64,000 nt of DNA from Torymus aiolomorphi (lineage: Eukaryota; Arthropoda; Insecta; Hymenoptera; Torymidae). Below are positions 54,656 through 64,000 of the stretch, piece after piece. The position numbers and the translations under genes were made by a program. Location: contig CM070876.1 in the NCBI GenBank assembly GCA_036365515.1, positions 136,421,894 to 136,485,893 on the forward strand, given 5' to 3'. Numbering within the stretch: position 1 is the first letter of the stretch; every line of letters starts with the position of its first letter. The notes beneath the pieces were generated by a model. The model saw nothing but the letters and a program-made list of their open reading frames with translations. It searched no databases and was not told the DNA's origin.

Positions 54656-55939
54656 TTAATCACCAGAGCCGACAAAGGAAATACTACTGTCATCATAAAT
54701 AAAGCCACTTATAACCAAAAACTTAATAGTTTGTTTGCAGATATAAAATACTATCAAAAAATAAAATCTAATCCGTTACCCAAATTAGAAAGAGAAACAA
54801 ATGAATTAATTAAGTGGTTAAATAAAATTGACTTTTCGGCTGCAGGCAAAAAACTAGAACCTGTTGTAAACCAATTTAACATTTCTAAAGCTTATGGATT
54901 AGTTAAAATTCATAAAACTGACTTCCCGCTAAGACCGATTATTTCAACGATAAACTCACCTACATATGAATTATCAAAATTTTTTTCCAATTTCCTACAA
55001 AAAAACATAAAAATACCTAGGTCACATATCGATAACAGCTCAAAACTAAAAGAGAAAATTGATAACCTTGATATACCCGACGATTATGAACTTGTCAGTT
55101 TTGATGTTGTGAGTTTATTCACAAATGTGCCAGAATATTTAGTATTAAAAGCAATAGAAAAAAGATGGCATCAAGTACACAACAAGACAAATTTAAATTT
55201 GTCGGAATTTTGTAAGGTTATTAAGTTTATCTTAAATAATAATTATTTTCAATCCAACCAAAAATTTTACAAACAAATTTTCGGATCAGCAATGGGCAAT
55301 CCTATCAGTCCAGTTTTATCAGACATTGTCATGGAAGACTTAGAGTCGCATTGTATAAACCTTTTAATCTCAAAACCGTTATTTTATTTTCGATATGTTG
55401 ATGATGTATTATTATGTATACACAAAGACCACATAGATGAAACATTACGCATTTTCAATAATTACGATAAAAATCTTCAATTTACAGTCGAAAAAGTACA
55501 GAATAATAGTATTAGTTTTCTAGATGTTAAGATTATTATTACTGAACAAAAGAAAATTATAACAGATTGGTACAGAAAACCGACTTTCTCAGGTAGATAT
55601 TTAAACTTCAATTCACATCATCCGATTAGCAACAAAATAGCCATAATTTATTGCTTTATCGATCGAGCCATAAAGTTATCACATAGTTCTTTCCATAGAA
55701 ATAATATTGCCTTTATCAAGAAAGTTTTAACAAAAAATGATTATCCTCTTGATTTTATCGAGTTTTATATAAAAAAACGATTAAAAAAGATCTATTGCAC
55801 AAGAAGTACTCAACAAAATTCAAATAATGACAACAAGAATTTCATTTGTCTACCATATGTGAAAGAAATCGAAGGTTTTACAAAGAACTTTTTTAAACGA
55901 TTAAATACTAAGTTATATTTAGTACACAAAACAAAATGA
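54656..55939 (+). pseudogene. Penelope reverse transcriptase, PLE-3
   Basis: From the FB-1 junction the frame encodes about 427 aa of RT. ADKGNTTVII, SKAYGLVKIHK, PLRPIISTINSPTY, LVSFDVVSLFTNVP (palm Asp), GSAMGNPISPVLSDIVMEDLE and YFRYVDDVLLCI (catalytic Asp pair) are all present, followed by SFLDVKI, WYRKPTFSGRYLN and NDYPLDFIEFYIKKRL of the thumb. It ends with TGA at 55937-55939 in ATGA, where the endonuclease frame begins. The N-terminal ~230 residues of the family are missing through 5' truncation, and the MITE separates a further ~15. The apparent start at 54617 is inside the MITE and is an artefact. Confidence 0.88.
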
Positions 55940-56328
55940 ACAATATTATAGTACTAGGAAAAGACAAGAATGTAAAATTAGAAAAGTCTAACGTTGTGTA
56001 TAAAATCAATTGTAATAATTGTAATGCGTCCTATGTTGGCCAAACTTGTCGGCGCTTAGGTGTGAGAATCAAAGAACACCATAAAAAATACATGGAAGAA
56101 GATGAAAATTCGTCACTACACATACATAGGATAGAAAATAATCATACTATAAATTTCAACACTGTTAATATATTAGATCATGAAAGAAATAAAGAAAAAA
56201 GACTATTTTCCGAAGCATTATATATACACACACAAAAGAAATTTATGAACAAGCAATTTGAAATTAATAAACTTCCAAAAGAATATAACACTATGATTAA
56301 TAATTTTGAATTTCTATCTCCTTCCTAG
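55936..56328 (+). pseudogene. Penelope GIY-YIG endonuclease, PLE-3
   Basis: A 130-aa domain with VLGKDKNVKLEKS, then NVVYKINCNNC, NASYVGQTCRRL, GVRIKEHHKK, SSLHIHRIENNH and LDHERNKEKRLFSEAL. This keeps the GIY-YIG strand as VVY/YVG, the Q-T-x-R arginine and the candidate metal-binding Glu near the end (RLFSEAL). It overlaps the RT stop by ATGA and is in the -1 frame relative to RT. Other copies show RT and endonuclease as one frame, so this is more likely a small deletion at an A-run than a designed arrangement. The length is close to the family norm. Confidence 0.87.
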
Positions 56329-56651
56329 TATCAAAAAATATCACATACAATAGTGAAACAGATATCAGGAGAGTAGGTTATGGAAGGTTGTATCTTGTGT
56401 GTACACACCCAAAAAGCTCTACACAATTAAGCCAGTACATGTTGCGTTCTTACTTACACTCACACTAATACACTAATGATAGGTATAAGTAGGAAAATTT
56501 TGTCATGCTCGTTACATTGACGAACGGATAGTTCTCCGTGATACTCAGGAAAAAATACAAACTTTGTAAGCATTAATTGTTACTTGTAAAATTATGTGTT
56601 CATAATTAAGTTAATATACGTTGTTGTTAAAAGTTGTACTTTGTTACTAGC

Positions 56652-56694
56652 TGCCTGAAGAGGGACATAATCAATAAAGGATGTCCGAAACGTC
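56652..56694 (+). ncRNA. Hammerhead-ribozyme-like core, PLE-3 tail
   Basis: CTGAAGA (56655-56661), a 6-bp stem II GGACAT/ATGTCC (56663-56668 with 56681-56686) closed by a 12-nt loop, and GAAAC (56687-56691). This is the best-formed of the four copies. The short ACGT/GTC region gives at most a tiny stem III, as reported for Penelope hammerheads. Confidence 0.65.
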
Positions 56695-56978
56695 GTAAAA
56701 AAACTATTGTTGTTATTTGCCACCTTCTCACGACAAACTTTGGTAGTAATTTTGGCCACTAGCTACAATTAACAAGGTCTTCACGAGTTGTTAATCCAAA
56801 TCGGGAAACAGAAGCTGAGGGACTGAAGAGAATAATAAATCTAGAGTATAACCTTTTAGGCAATGAATAGGGTAGTACTGATGCACGTTAAGGGGGTGTC
56901 AAACTCAATTTTTACCGACCGAGCAAAAAATATATTGTTTTTAATAGAAAAAAAAAATATAACGATATATGAAAAATA

Positions 56979-57167
56979 ATGAGTGCATTGCCCTCCGTAA
57001 TTACATTATTAATCATTCTGCAAAATGCCAAGTCAATATTCAAAAGCGTCTAAGAATGGCATTTGAACGAAAATTTCGTTCAAATGCCATTCTCAGATGC
57101 CTTAAAATATCGACGTGAAACTTTGCAGAATGACTCATAATGTCATTACGGAGGGCAATGCACTCAT
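56979..57167. mobile_element. 189-bp hairpin MITE
   Basis: The outer arms ATGAGTGCATTGCCCTCCGT are inverted at both ends. The centre is AGAATGGCATTTGAACGAA-aat-complement (57053-57093), a perfect 19-bp stem. The intermediate part pairs imperfectly. No ORF. The target duplication is not clear in the A/T flanks. Confidence 0.75.
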
Positions 57168-57224
57168 GATTATGTATAATATTATAAAAAAAAAAAATAG
57201 ATTATTGTACCATATGGGTAATAT

Positions 57225-57610
57225 GTAGCATCGCGAGATTCGCGAGTCGGCGACGGCAGCGACGGCAGCGGCCAGCGGTGCGGCCTTGCGCGTGTGTGTG
57301 TACGCGCATGCGCTGCTGGCTGCAGCACAGCTGAGCTGTCCATCGCCGATGCCTGGGCCTAGGCCCTCCGGGAGGCGGTCCCGTGTTGCCGCCACCACCT
57401 CCGCCGCCACCTTCGCCACCTGTGCCCTCCTCTATCCATTGATGCTTATCGACGTGTCATCGGTGTGCCCGCCGCCTGGACCGCTCGCAGACGGCGCAGC
57501 CTGGAGCGCCGCATCAGCCGCCCACCTCGCAGACCGTAGCGTCCGTACCGCACCGTGTGCGTGCACACCCAACGGACCGTGCCGCTTGGACTTGGCCCCG
57601 CCGTAAGACA
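57225..57610. other. GC-rich, CpG-rich island without assignable gene
   Basis: About 390 bp with many CG dinucleotides and triplet-like 'gcc' runs. Open frames exist on both strands (Ala/Pro/Arg-rich) but have no recognised motif and overlap each other. It might be a first exon or promoter of a host gene, or part of a repeat; nothing in the sequence decides. Confidence 0.35.
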
Positions 57611-57651
57611 GAAAAGTAAGTCATTCAAGAATTTATTTATTTTACGGCGTT

Positions 57652-57685
57652 GTTATTTGTACGACAGATCTGTCGTACAAATAAC
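57652..57685. repeat. Perfect 34-bp palindrome
   Basis: GTTATTTGTACGACAGA followed at once by its exact complement, with no spacer and AGATCT at the centre. Confidence 0.95.
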
Positions 57686-57949
57686 CTATAACCCACTTAG
57701 AAACGTGTAAAAATCACTGTTTTGAAAGTCTGACATGGAAGGGACTATTATTTCTTTAGTCAAGCGTCAATCCTTGCCTATTTTTTTCTTTAATCAAGCG
57801 TCAATTCTTCGGCTAAAGAAAATTGAAGGTTAGGTTTTACGTATATATAGGTATACCTATCTAGCAATCTGGCGTATAAATAACAACGGCCAACTGTAGA
57901 TTTGATGCGCTTTTTCGACTTTTCATTCCAAAGATTACGGATCTAAATA

Positions 57950-60070
57950 ATCAGCAAGTATGGAAATACTGCATTTTCTGTGTATTTTTCAAAATATTTT
58001 CAAGAAAAGTCATTTCCTCCAAACTGGCTGATTGAGTAGATCTGAAATCTAATATACAATGCCTCAGCATGTACTGGATTGTGTGTAAACATTCTCATAA
58101 ACTTTAAGTGAGGATGAGGAGGTCTACCTTGGAAATGCACACGCGCTTTTTCAACTTTTCATTTCAAAGATCCCTTTCCATTCTCTACAAATATTTCAAA
58201 CTTTACACACACTATGTAATACATGCTGAGGGACTGTTTATCAAGTTTAAGATCTAAATAATTAGCAAGTGAGGAGATATTGCAATTTGTATGCTCTTTT
58301 TAAGAAATGTTCAAGTAAAAAAGTTATTTCCCCTACACTGGCTGATTGAAAAGATCTAAATTTAATATACAGTGCCTCAACATGCATTGCATTGTGTGAG
58401 AACATTCTGGTAAACTATGAGAAAGAGTGAGGAGGTTTTTGTCGCAAATGCACATGCGGCTTTTTGACATTTCGTTCCAAAGATCCCTTTCCATTCCCTA
58501 CAAGTATCTTAAACTTTCCATACATAATGGAATACATGCTGAGGGACGGTTTATCAAGTTTCAGATCTACATAATTAGCAAGTCTGGAGATATTGCAATT
58601 TTTGTGCTTTTTCAGGAAATTTTTAAGAAAGAAAAGTAATTTCCTCCAAACTGGCTGATTGAATAGATCTGACACCTAATATACAATGCCTCAGTACGTA
58701 CTGGATTGTGTAAACATTCTCACACACTTTAAGCGAGGGTGAGGAGGTCTACATTGGAAATGCACACGCGCTTTTTCGACTTTTCATTTCGAAGATCCCT
58801 TTCCATTCTCTACAAATATTTCAAACTTTACACACACTATGTAACACATGCTGAGGTATTGTTTATCAAGTTTCAGATCTAAATAATTAGCAAGTGTGGA
58901 GATATTGCAATTTGTATGCTCTTTTTAAGAAATGTTCAAGAAAAAAAGTTATTTCCCGTACACTGGCTGATTGAAAAGATCTAAAATTTAATATACAATG
59001 CCTTAACATGTATTGGATTGCGTGTTAACATTCTGGTAAGCTTTGAGCAATGGTCAGGAGGTCTTAGTTGGAAATGCACTTGCGCTTTTTCGACTTTTCA
59101 GTCCAAAGATCCCTTTCCATTCTCTCAACATATCTTAAACTTTACACACACCGTGCAATATATGCTGAAGGACAGTTTATCAAGTTTCAGATCTACATAA
59201 ATAGCAAATCTGGAGATATTGCAATTTTTGTGCTTTTTCAGGAAATTTTTAAGAAAAAAAAGTCATTTCCTCCAAACTGGCTGATGGAGTATATCTGAAA
59301 CTCAATATGCAATGCCTCAGCATGCATTGCATTGTGTGAGAACATTCTGGTAAACTATGAGAAAGTGTGAGGAGTTTTTTGTCGCAAATGCACATGCGGC
59401 TTTTCGACAATTCGTTCCAAAGATCCCGTTCCATTCCCTACAAGTATCTTAAACTTTCCATACATAATGGCATACATGCTGAGGGACGGTTTATCAAGTT
59501 TCAGATCTACATAATTAGCAAGTCTGGAGATATTGCAATTTTTGTGCTTTTTCAGGAAATTTTTAAGAAAGAAAAGTAATTTCCTCCAAACTGGCTGATT
59601 GAGTAGATCTGAAACCTAATATACAATGCCTCAGCATGTACTGGATTGTGTGTAAACATTCTCATAAACTTTAAGCGAGGGTGAGGAGGTCTACATTGGA
59701 AATGCACACGCGCTTTTTCGACTTTTCATTTCAAAGATCCCTTTCCATTCTCTACAAATATTTCAAACTTTACACACACTATGTAATACATGCTGAGGGA
59801 TATTGTTTATCAAGTTTCAAATCTAAATAATTAGCAAGTGTGGAGATATTGCAATTTGTATGCTCTTTTTAAGAAATGTTCAAGAAAAAGTTATTTCGCC
59901 TACACTGGCTGATTGAAAAGATCTAAAATTTAATATACAATGCCTCAACATGTATTGGATTGTGTGTTAACATTCTGGTAAACTTTAAGCGAGGGTGATG
60001 AGGTCTTAGTTGGAAATGCACATGCACTTTTTCGACTTTTCATTCCAAAGACCCTTTCCATTTTCTACAG
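57950..60070. repeat. Satellite array, 313-bp unit, about 7 copies
   Basis: 'ctggctgat' recurs at 58024, 58338, 58651, 58963, 59277, 59591 and 59905, i.e. every 312-314 bp. Three variants alternate: a (58024, 58651, 59591), b (58338, 59277) and c (58963, 59905), giving the order a-b-a-c-b-a-c. 59277 starts like a and continues like b. Open frames of about 70 aa inside repeat units are not considered coding. Confidence 0.95.
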
Positions 60071-60082
60071 ATATCTTAACTT

Positions 60083-60985
60083 TCCATCTATCTACTCCCT
60101 CTGTTTCTGGCAGGTCGATACTGCTATCCTCATTCCTATACTGCTTAACACTTTATTAATATATTCTGTTTTGCCCTATGCGAAGAGCTCCTGCAGAAGA
60201 CAACACGTCTTCATATAATTCTACTCTCCTCCAGGGCAGCCAACACAACTACCACGTCCTGAAGACATCAGCTAGACAAACATATCGTAGAAGTGAGAGC
60301 GGAGGTGTATATAAATATAGTTTGATCTCCTGTGCGAGACTCGAGTAAGTATTTCACTTCGGATTTGGACTTTATCTTGTAGTACAGCCGAACCTAGTCT
60401 CCAACTTTCCATCGGTCTACTCCTCTGTTCCTGGCAGTTCGATACTGCTATCCTCATCCCTACTCCTTAATACGTTATTAATATATTTTGTATTGTCCTA
60501 GGTGAAGAGCTCCTGTAGAAGACAACAAGTCTTCATATAATTCTACTCTTCTCGAGGACAGCCAACGCAACTACCACTTCCCGAGGACATCACCTAGGCG
60601 AACACAACGGAGAAGGGAGGGCGAAGGTGTAGTTGAATGTAGTTCGCGCTTCCGTGACAGACTCGATTAAGTACTTCACTTCGGATTTGGACTTTATCCT
60701 GTAGTATAGCCGAACCTAGCCTCCAATTTTCCATCGGTCTACTCCTCTGTTCCTGGCAGTTTGATACTGCTCTCCTCATCCCCACTGCCTAAAACATTAT
60801 TAATATATTTTGTTTTGCTCTAGGCGAAGAGCTCCTGCAGAAGACAACAGGTCTTCATATCATTCTACTCTCCTCGAGGGTAGCCAACGCAACTACCACT
60901 TCCCGAGGACATCACCTAGGCGGAGAAGGGACGACGAAGGTATACTTGAATGTCTGCGCTCCCACGACAGACTCGAGATGTAGTC
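60083..60985. repeat. Second tandem array, ~322-bp unit, about 2.8 copies
   Basis: 'ctggcag-t-gatactgct' recurs at 60107, 60431 and 60752. The units share 'gaagagctcctg-agaagacaac', 'ggacatcacctag' and 'cacttcggatttggacttta'. Unrelated in sequence to the adjoining 313-bp satellite. Confidence 0.92.
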
Positions 60986-61534
60986 TAGGCGCCAGGGGGG
61001 TTTCCGTGGCCGATGGATGTCCACACTTCCACCAAAGCTTTTCTTACGTATTTTTGACTGCTGATTCTGAATTTCGAAGGTGAAACATCGCCAGACTGTT
61101 AGTTTTTTGTTATTAAAAATTTAATTGTTTAAATTGCTGCCAAATCAATATGATTAATTATAACTGAATCCTAACTGCCTAAAACTGTAGTAAATTGATC
61201 TAGAATATGCTCGTTTTTTCAGAATTGAAAAATTTTGATTAGAACCCGAATTATTGCAAATTTAGTGCAATAAGTCGCGAATTCGAGCGCAAACGTGCAT
61301 AATTCTAGATCAATTTACTACAGTTTTAGACAGTTAGGATTCAGTTATAATTAATCATATTAATTTGGCCGCAGTTTAAACAATTAAATTGTTAATAACA
61401 AAAAACTAACATTCTGGCGACTGTCCACCTTCGAAATTCAGAATCAGCAGACAAAAATACGTAAGAAAAGCTTTGGTGGAGGCGTGGACATCCATCGGCC
61501 ACGGAAACCCCCCTGGCCCCCCTGGTGCCTAGAC
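60983..61534. mobile_element. FB-3 foldback element (~550 bp)
   Basis: Left TAGTCTAGGCGCCAGGGGGG and right CCCCCCTGGTGCCTAGACTA-type ends with about 225-bp inverted arms ('tttccgtggccgatggatg', 'cctaactg-ctaaaactgtag') around a ~90-bp centre. The ends include a TA, possibly the target site. The left end lies in the last unit of the 322-bp array. No ORF. Confidence 0.85.
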
Positions 61535-61950
61535 TAATGTCAGTATTTAGGGCATACCTGATTTTTAGGTACGAATTATATCTCCCCAAAAAGTAACAGT
61601 TTTCTGCGGGTGCACACGGAAAGAAAACTCTTACTGCTACAGTTAAAACGGCTTACTCGTGGAGTATAGGAGTTCCTTTACTATATAAGTAAGGTGGTTT
61701 TAGCAATCTTAGTAAGGGACCCATACTTTTACGGTATGTTGCTTTTCATACTACAACAGTTACACAATTATACGATCGTTGGATCAGCGGCATATACCGA
61801 CGTAACAGCGTCACACGATTGTAGTATACATTGCTTCCACCTACAATTGTAAGGGAGAAATACTATAGCGGTAACCGTTGCTACCTGCTAATACGGAAAT
61901 GACAACTATTATAAGGAAGTGTTACTTATCGATAATTGAAAGCATCGAAT
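61535..61950. other. Gene-free stretch
   Basis: No coding or repeat structure recognised. Confidence 0.45.
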
Positions 61951-61954
61951 GCGT

Positions 61955-62375
61955 CGTCTAGGTCTTTGAGGTGGTCAATGATGGAGTCGAGGTGATGCGC
62001 TCCGAAGTTTTTTGCGTTTAGATCCCAGGACGCATCTAATACGTAGTCAAAGTGTTCGGGGTAGCCGATGATGATGTCTAGGTTGTGCGCTCCGTAGTTT
62101 TTTGTCTCTAGATGTTGGAACGTATCAAATGCGTGGTTTAGGTCTTTGTGGTAGCCGATGATGGAATCTAGGTTTTTTGCATTAAAATATCAGGGCGCAT
62201 CTAATACGCAGTGCAGGTGTTCAGGGTAGCCGATGACGAGGTCTAGGTGGTGCGCTTTGTAGTCTTTTGCGTTTGGATATCAGGGCGCATCTAATACGTG
62301 GTCCAGGTCTTCGGGGAAGCCGGTGACGATATTTAGGTGGTGCGCTCCGTAGTTTTTGGCTAATAGGTGTTGGAC
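61955..62375. repeat. ~90-100-bp tandem repeat, about 4.5 units
   Basis: 'gtgcgctccgtagttttt' and 'cgcatctaatacg' recur at about 61996, 62096, 62251 and 62341. The unit between 62150 and 62210 has lost part of the motif. Unit length drifts between 89 and 100 bp. Confidence 0.85.
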
Positions 62376-62505
62376 ATGTCAAAACTTAAAGTATTACTAA
62401 TCACGTAATTTTATACTATAAGTAAAAATCGTGATTATAAATAAATACTTATTCGAACGTAATTACGTTCAAATTGACATGTGTTTGTAATAAAAAAAAT
62501 AGTAA

Positions 62506-62795
62506 ATATTAAAATGCGTATAGGCGAAATACGCACAATTATTTATCATACAAAAATGCGTATAGGCGAAATGCGCACAATTATTTATCATACAAAAATG
62601 CGTATAGGCGAAATACGCACAATTATTTATAATAAAAAATTCGTACAAGCGAAATACGCACAATTATTTACAATATCAAAAATATGTATAAGCGAAATAC
62701 GCACAGTTGTTTATAATGCAAAAATGCGTATAGACAAAATACGTACAATTATTAGTTATAAGGAAAGGTGTACGAGCGAACATATTTAATTATAA
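62506..62795. repeat. 42-bp tandem repeat, about 6.5 units
   Basis: 'atgcgtataggcgaaatacg' starts at 62514, 62556 and 62598 (exact 42-bp spacing), then decays towards 62790. Because 42 is divisible by three, both strands stay open (14-residue peptide repeats); this is a by-product. Confidence 0.92.
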
Positions 62796-62799
62796 CAGA

Positions 62800-63744
62800 A
62801 AAGAATTACAATTACATGAGTTTATTTAGTTATCTATTTATAAGAAACTAGATGTCTTGACATAAAATTAATTCTTTTCCGTTTTTTTTTCAACAAAACT
62901 CATAAAATTTGAAAAGAAGCTAAAGAAACTTATGAGCCTTGCTCAATGAAATTATAGTAGCTCTACTTTTGCCAATCATTCAGTAGCATGACAAGTATAA
63001 TGCAAAGTAATTATTAATGACAATACTTCTAATAATACAAATTTTGTTAAAATGTTCAATTTGCAGTTATGCGTTTATATGATGGAAGGTGTATATTTTA
63101 AAATGCGGATCAACTTATATACCATACTCAGGTTCATTTGAAGTTCAACCCTTGGTCTCAAATTTTGTTACACCCTCCTGTTGTTTCAGGTATATGGGAT
63201 ATTTCACGTGAAGTCAGCAGCTCAAAATTTTAAAATCCCTCAAAACTCGTTTTCTTTTAGTTTTTATGAACAAAAAATGTTCCTCAAATTTTAGGTCGAT
63301 ATTTGCAAAAATAAAAAAGCTATGCAATATTGAAAATTCAATTTTTTGCAATTTTGGTTAAAATCCAAGTTTATTCATTTTTTAACTGAAAATCTTGAAA
63401 CTTTTTGTATAGTACATTAATTGGCAAAAGGTTTGAATTTTTTCTGTAGAATGTGCCAGTATTTATTTTATGACCCTTTTTGAAAGTCTCTGCTTGGCTG
63501 CTTCTTAGTATACCTTCATCAAAGGATATTGAGGCTGCGGCCAAATATTCTTTATTCGACAAATTTTTTTTTGTATTCTTCTTCGAAAACCCTTCAAAAT
63601 GCTTTTTTATCAATACTGGCCGAGCATAGGGAAAAAATTTACAATTTTTTGAAATATCAAGAAAAATCCATAATTTCAATTTTTGATAACATGATTAATG
63701 AAACTGAATATTATTCATACATCTTATGGCATGGACCGTACCAC
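62800..63744. other. AT-rich stretch without supported gene
   Basis: A minus-strand frame of 102 aa (63371-63679, Lys/Phe/Ser-rich) overlaps an opposite-strand frame. Neither shows motifs or splice and promoter support, so I do not call a gene. Confidence 0.4.
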
Positions 63745-64000
63745 TGAATTTTGTTAGAGTATCAAATAGAACATTAGAAATATCTATTTTAAATAATATT
63801 AGGCTTACACAATAAGCGATACCTAATTATGAATGAAATTATCAGTCTGTTGCCTGATTTCATTTTGACAGCTTTATAGTAATTAACCTCTATAGCTTAA
63901 TTTATTATTAATTCATAATTAGGTATTGCTTATTGTGTAAGCCTAATATTATTGAAAATAGATATTTCTAATGTTCTATTTGATGCTCTAACAAAATTCA
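63745..64000. repeat. Inverted repeat reaching the window end
   Basis: 'tgaattttgttagag' starts the left arm at 63745, and its complement ends exactly at 64000. The arms of about 90 bp are nearly identical (one mismatch at TAT/GCA); the ~75-bp loop has no symmetry. It may continue outside the window, and could be a MITE or a foldback terminus. Confidence 0.85.

Larger units (their letters stand above)
53915..56760 (+). mobile_element. Penelope-like element PLE-3, 5' truncated and interrupted by FB-1
   Basis: Coding begins at about 53930 (QKTKQFIKNNSDIL), is split at TTAA by FB-1 (53979-54655) and resumes at 54656 with ITRADKGNTT. RT, endonuclease, AT-rich tail and hammerhead-like core follow. 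5' truncation is typical of target-primed insertion. Of the three copies this has the best catalytic motifs. Confidence 0.9.

Noticed and set aside
57286..57606. Ala/Pro/Cys-rich ORF in the CpG-rich island
   Set aside because: No recognised motif, an antisense ORF of similar size, and composition explained by GC content; listed only as a GC-rich stretch.
58427..59579. Repeated ~70-aa ORFs (FDISFQRSLSIPYKYLK-like)
   Set aside because: They recur only because the 313-bp satellite repeats; not maintained in all units and the period is not a multiple of three.
63371..63747. Two opposite-strand ORFs of 102 and 72 aa
   Set aside because: Overlapping frames in AT-rich DNA with Lys/Phe/Asn bias and no motifs, promoter or splice signals.

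Overview
The window looks like a repeat-dense stretch of an invertebrate nuclear genome, most likely an insect. A hymenopteran is plausible but not provable from the sequence. Evidence: AT-rich DNA, long (TG)n and (TC)n runs, Penelope-like elements, Ty3/Gypsy elements, TTAA-targeting miniature elements, foldback DNA and satellite arrays. There are no bacterial-style operons and no conserved host housekeeping gene. Almost every recognisable protein is transposon-encoded and broken.

Layout. 1-1.3 kb: tail of a Penelope-like element (PLE-1), followed by a tRNA-derived SINE. 2.5-3.2 kb: LTR-like repeat REP-L. 5.7-7.1 kb (minus): transposase-like gene combining a DDE core with a C-terminal SWIM zinc finger. 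8.6-12.3 kb: PLE-2 with a long inverted duplicate of its own 3' half. 12.6-13.3 kb: LTR-A copy. 13.6-15.6 kb: 677-bp palindromic element (FB-1) inside a partly inverted transposon gene. 15.6-22.3 kb: 165-bp tandem repeat, REP-A copies, and a broken Ulp1-like protease with lysine-rich repeats. 22.3-24.6 kb: large foldback FB-2. 25.8-27.8 kb: a TTAA MITE, second REP-L, 240-bp tandem repeats. 30.3-31.0 kb: LTR-A.

31.1-35.5 kb: Gypsy element Gyp-1 with a 4-bp target duplication; it has lost gag, protease and RT but keeps RNase H, integrase, an unusual coiled-coil/zinc-knuckle region and a full 3' LTR. 35.5-38.9 kb: relic of a Gyp-2-like element split by a solo LTR with its own 4-bp duplication. 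39.2-42.8 kb: three minus-strand LTR-A pieces, a transposon-type pseudogene and a second SINE. 43.0-43.6 kb: a small three-exon gene with TATA box, two canonical in-phase introns and no recognised homology. This is the best candidate for something undescribed.

44.2-53.1 kb (minus): near-complete Gyp-2 element with gag, protease, RT/RNase H, integrase and an envelope-like gene, frameshifted in several places and interrupted by a 139-bp TTAA MITE. 53.9-56.7 kb: PLE-3, interrupted by the second FB-1 copy. 57-64 kb: hairpin elements, a perfect 34-bp palindrome, a 313-bp satellite with ordered variants, a 322-bp satellite, foldback FB-3, a ~95-bp and a 42-bp tandem repeat, and a terminal inverted repeat running off the window.

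The genes do not form a pathway. What links them is nesting, which gives a relative insertion order: Gyp-2 before its MITE, PLE-3 before FB-1, and the Gyp-2-like relic before the solo LTR.
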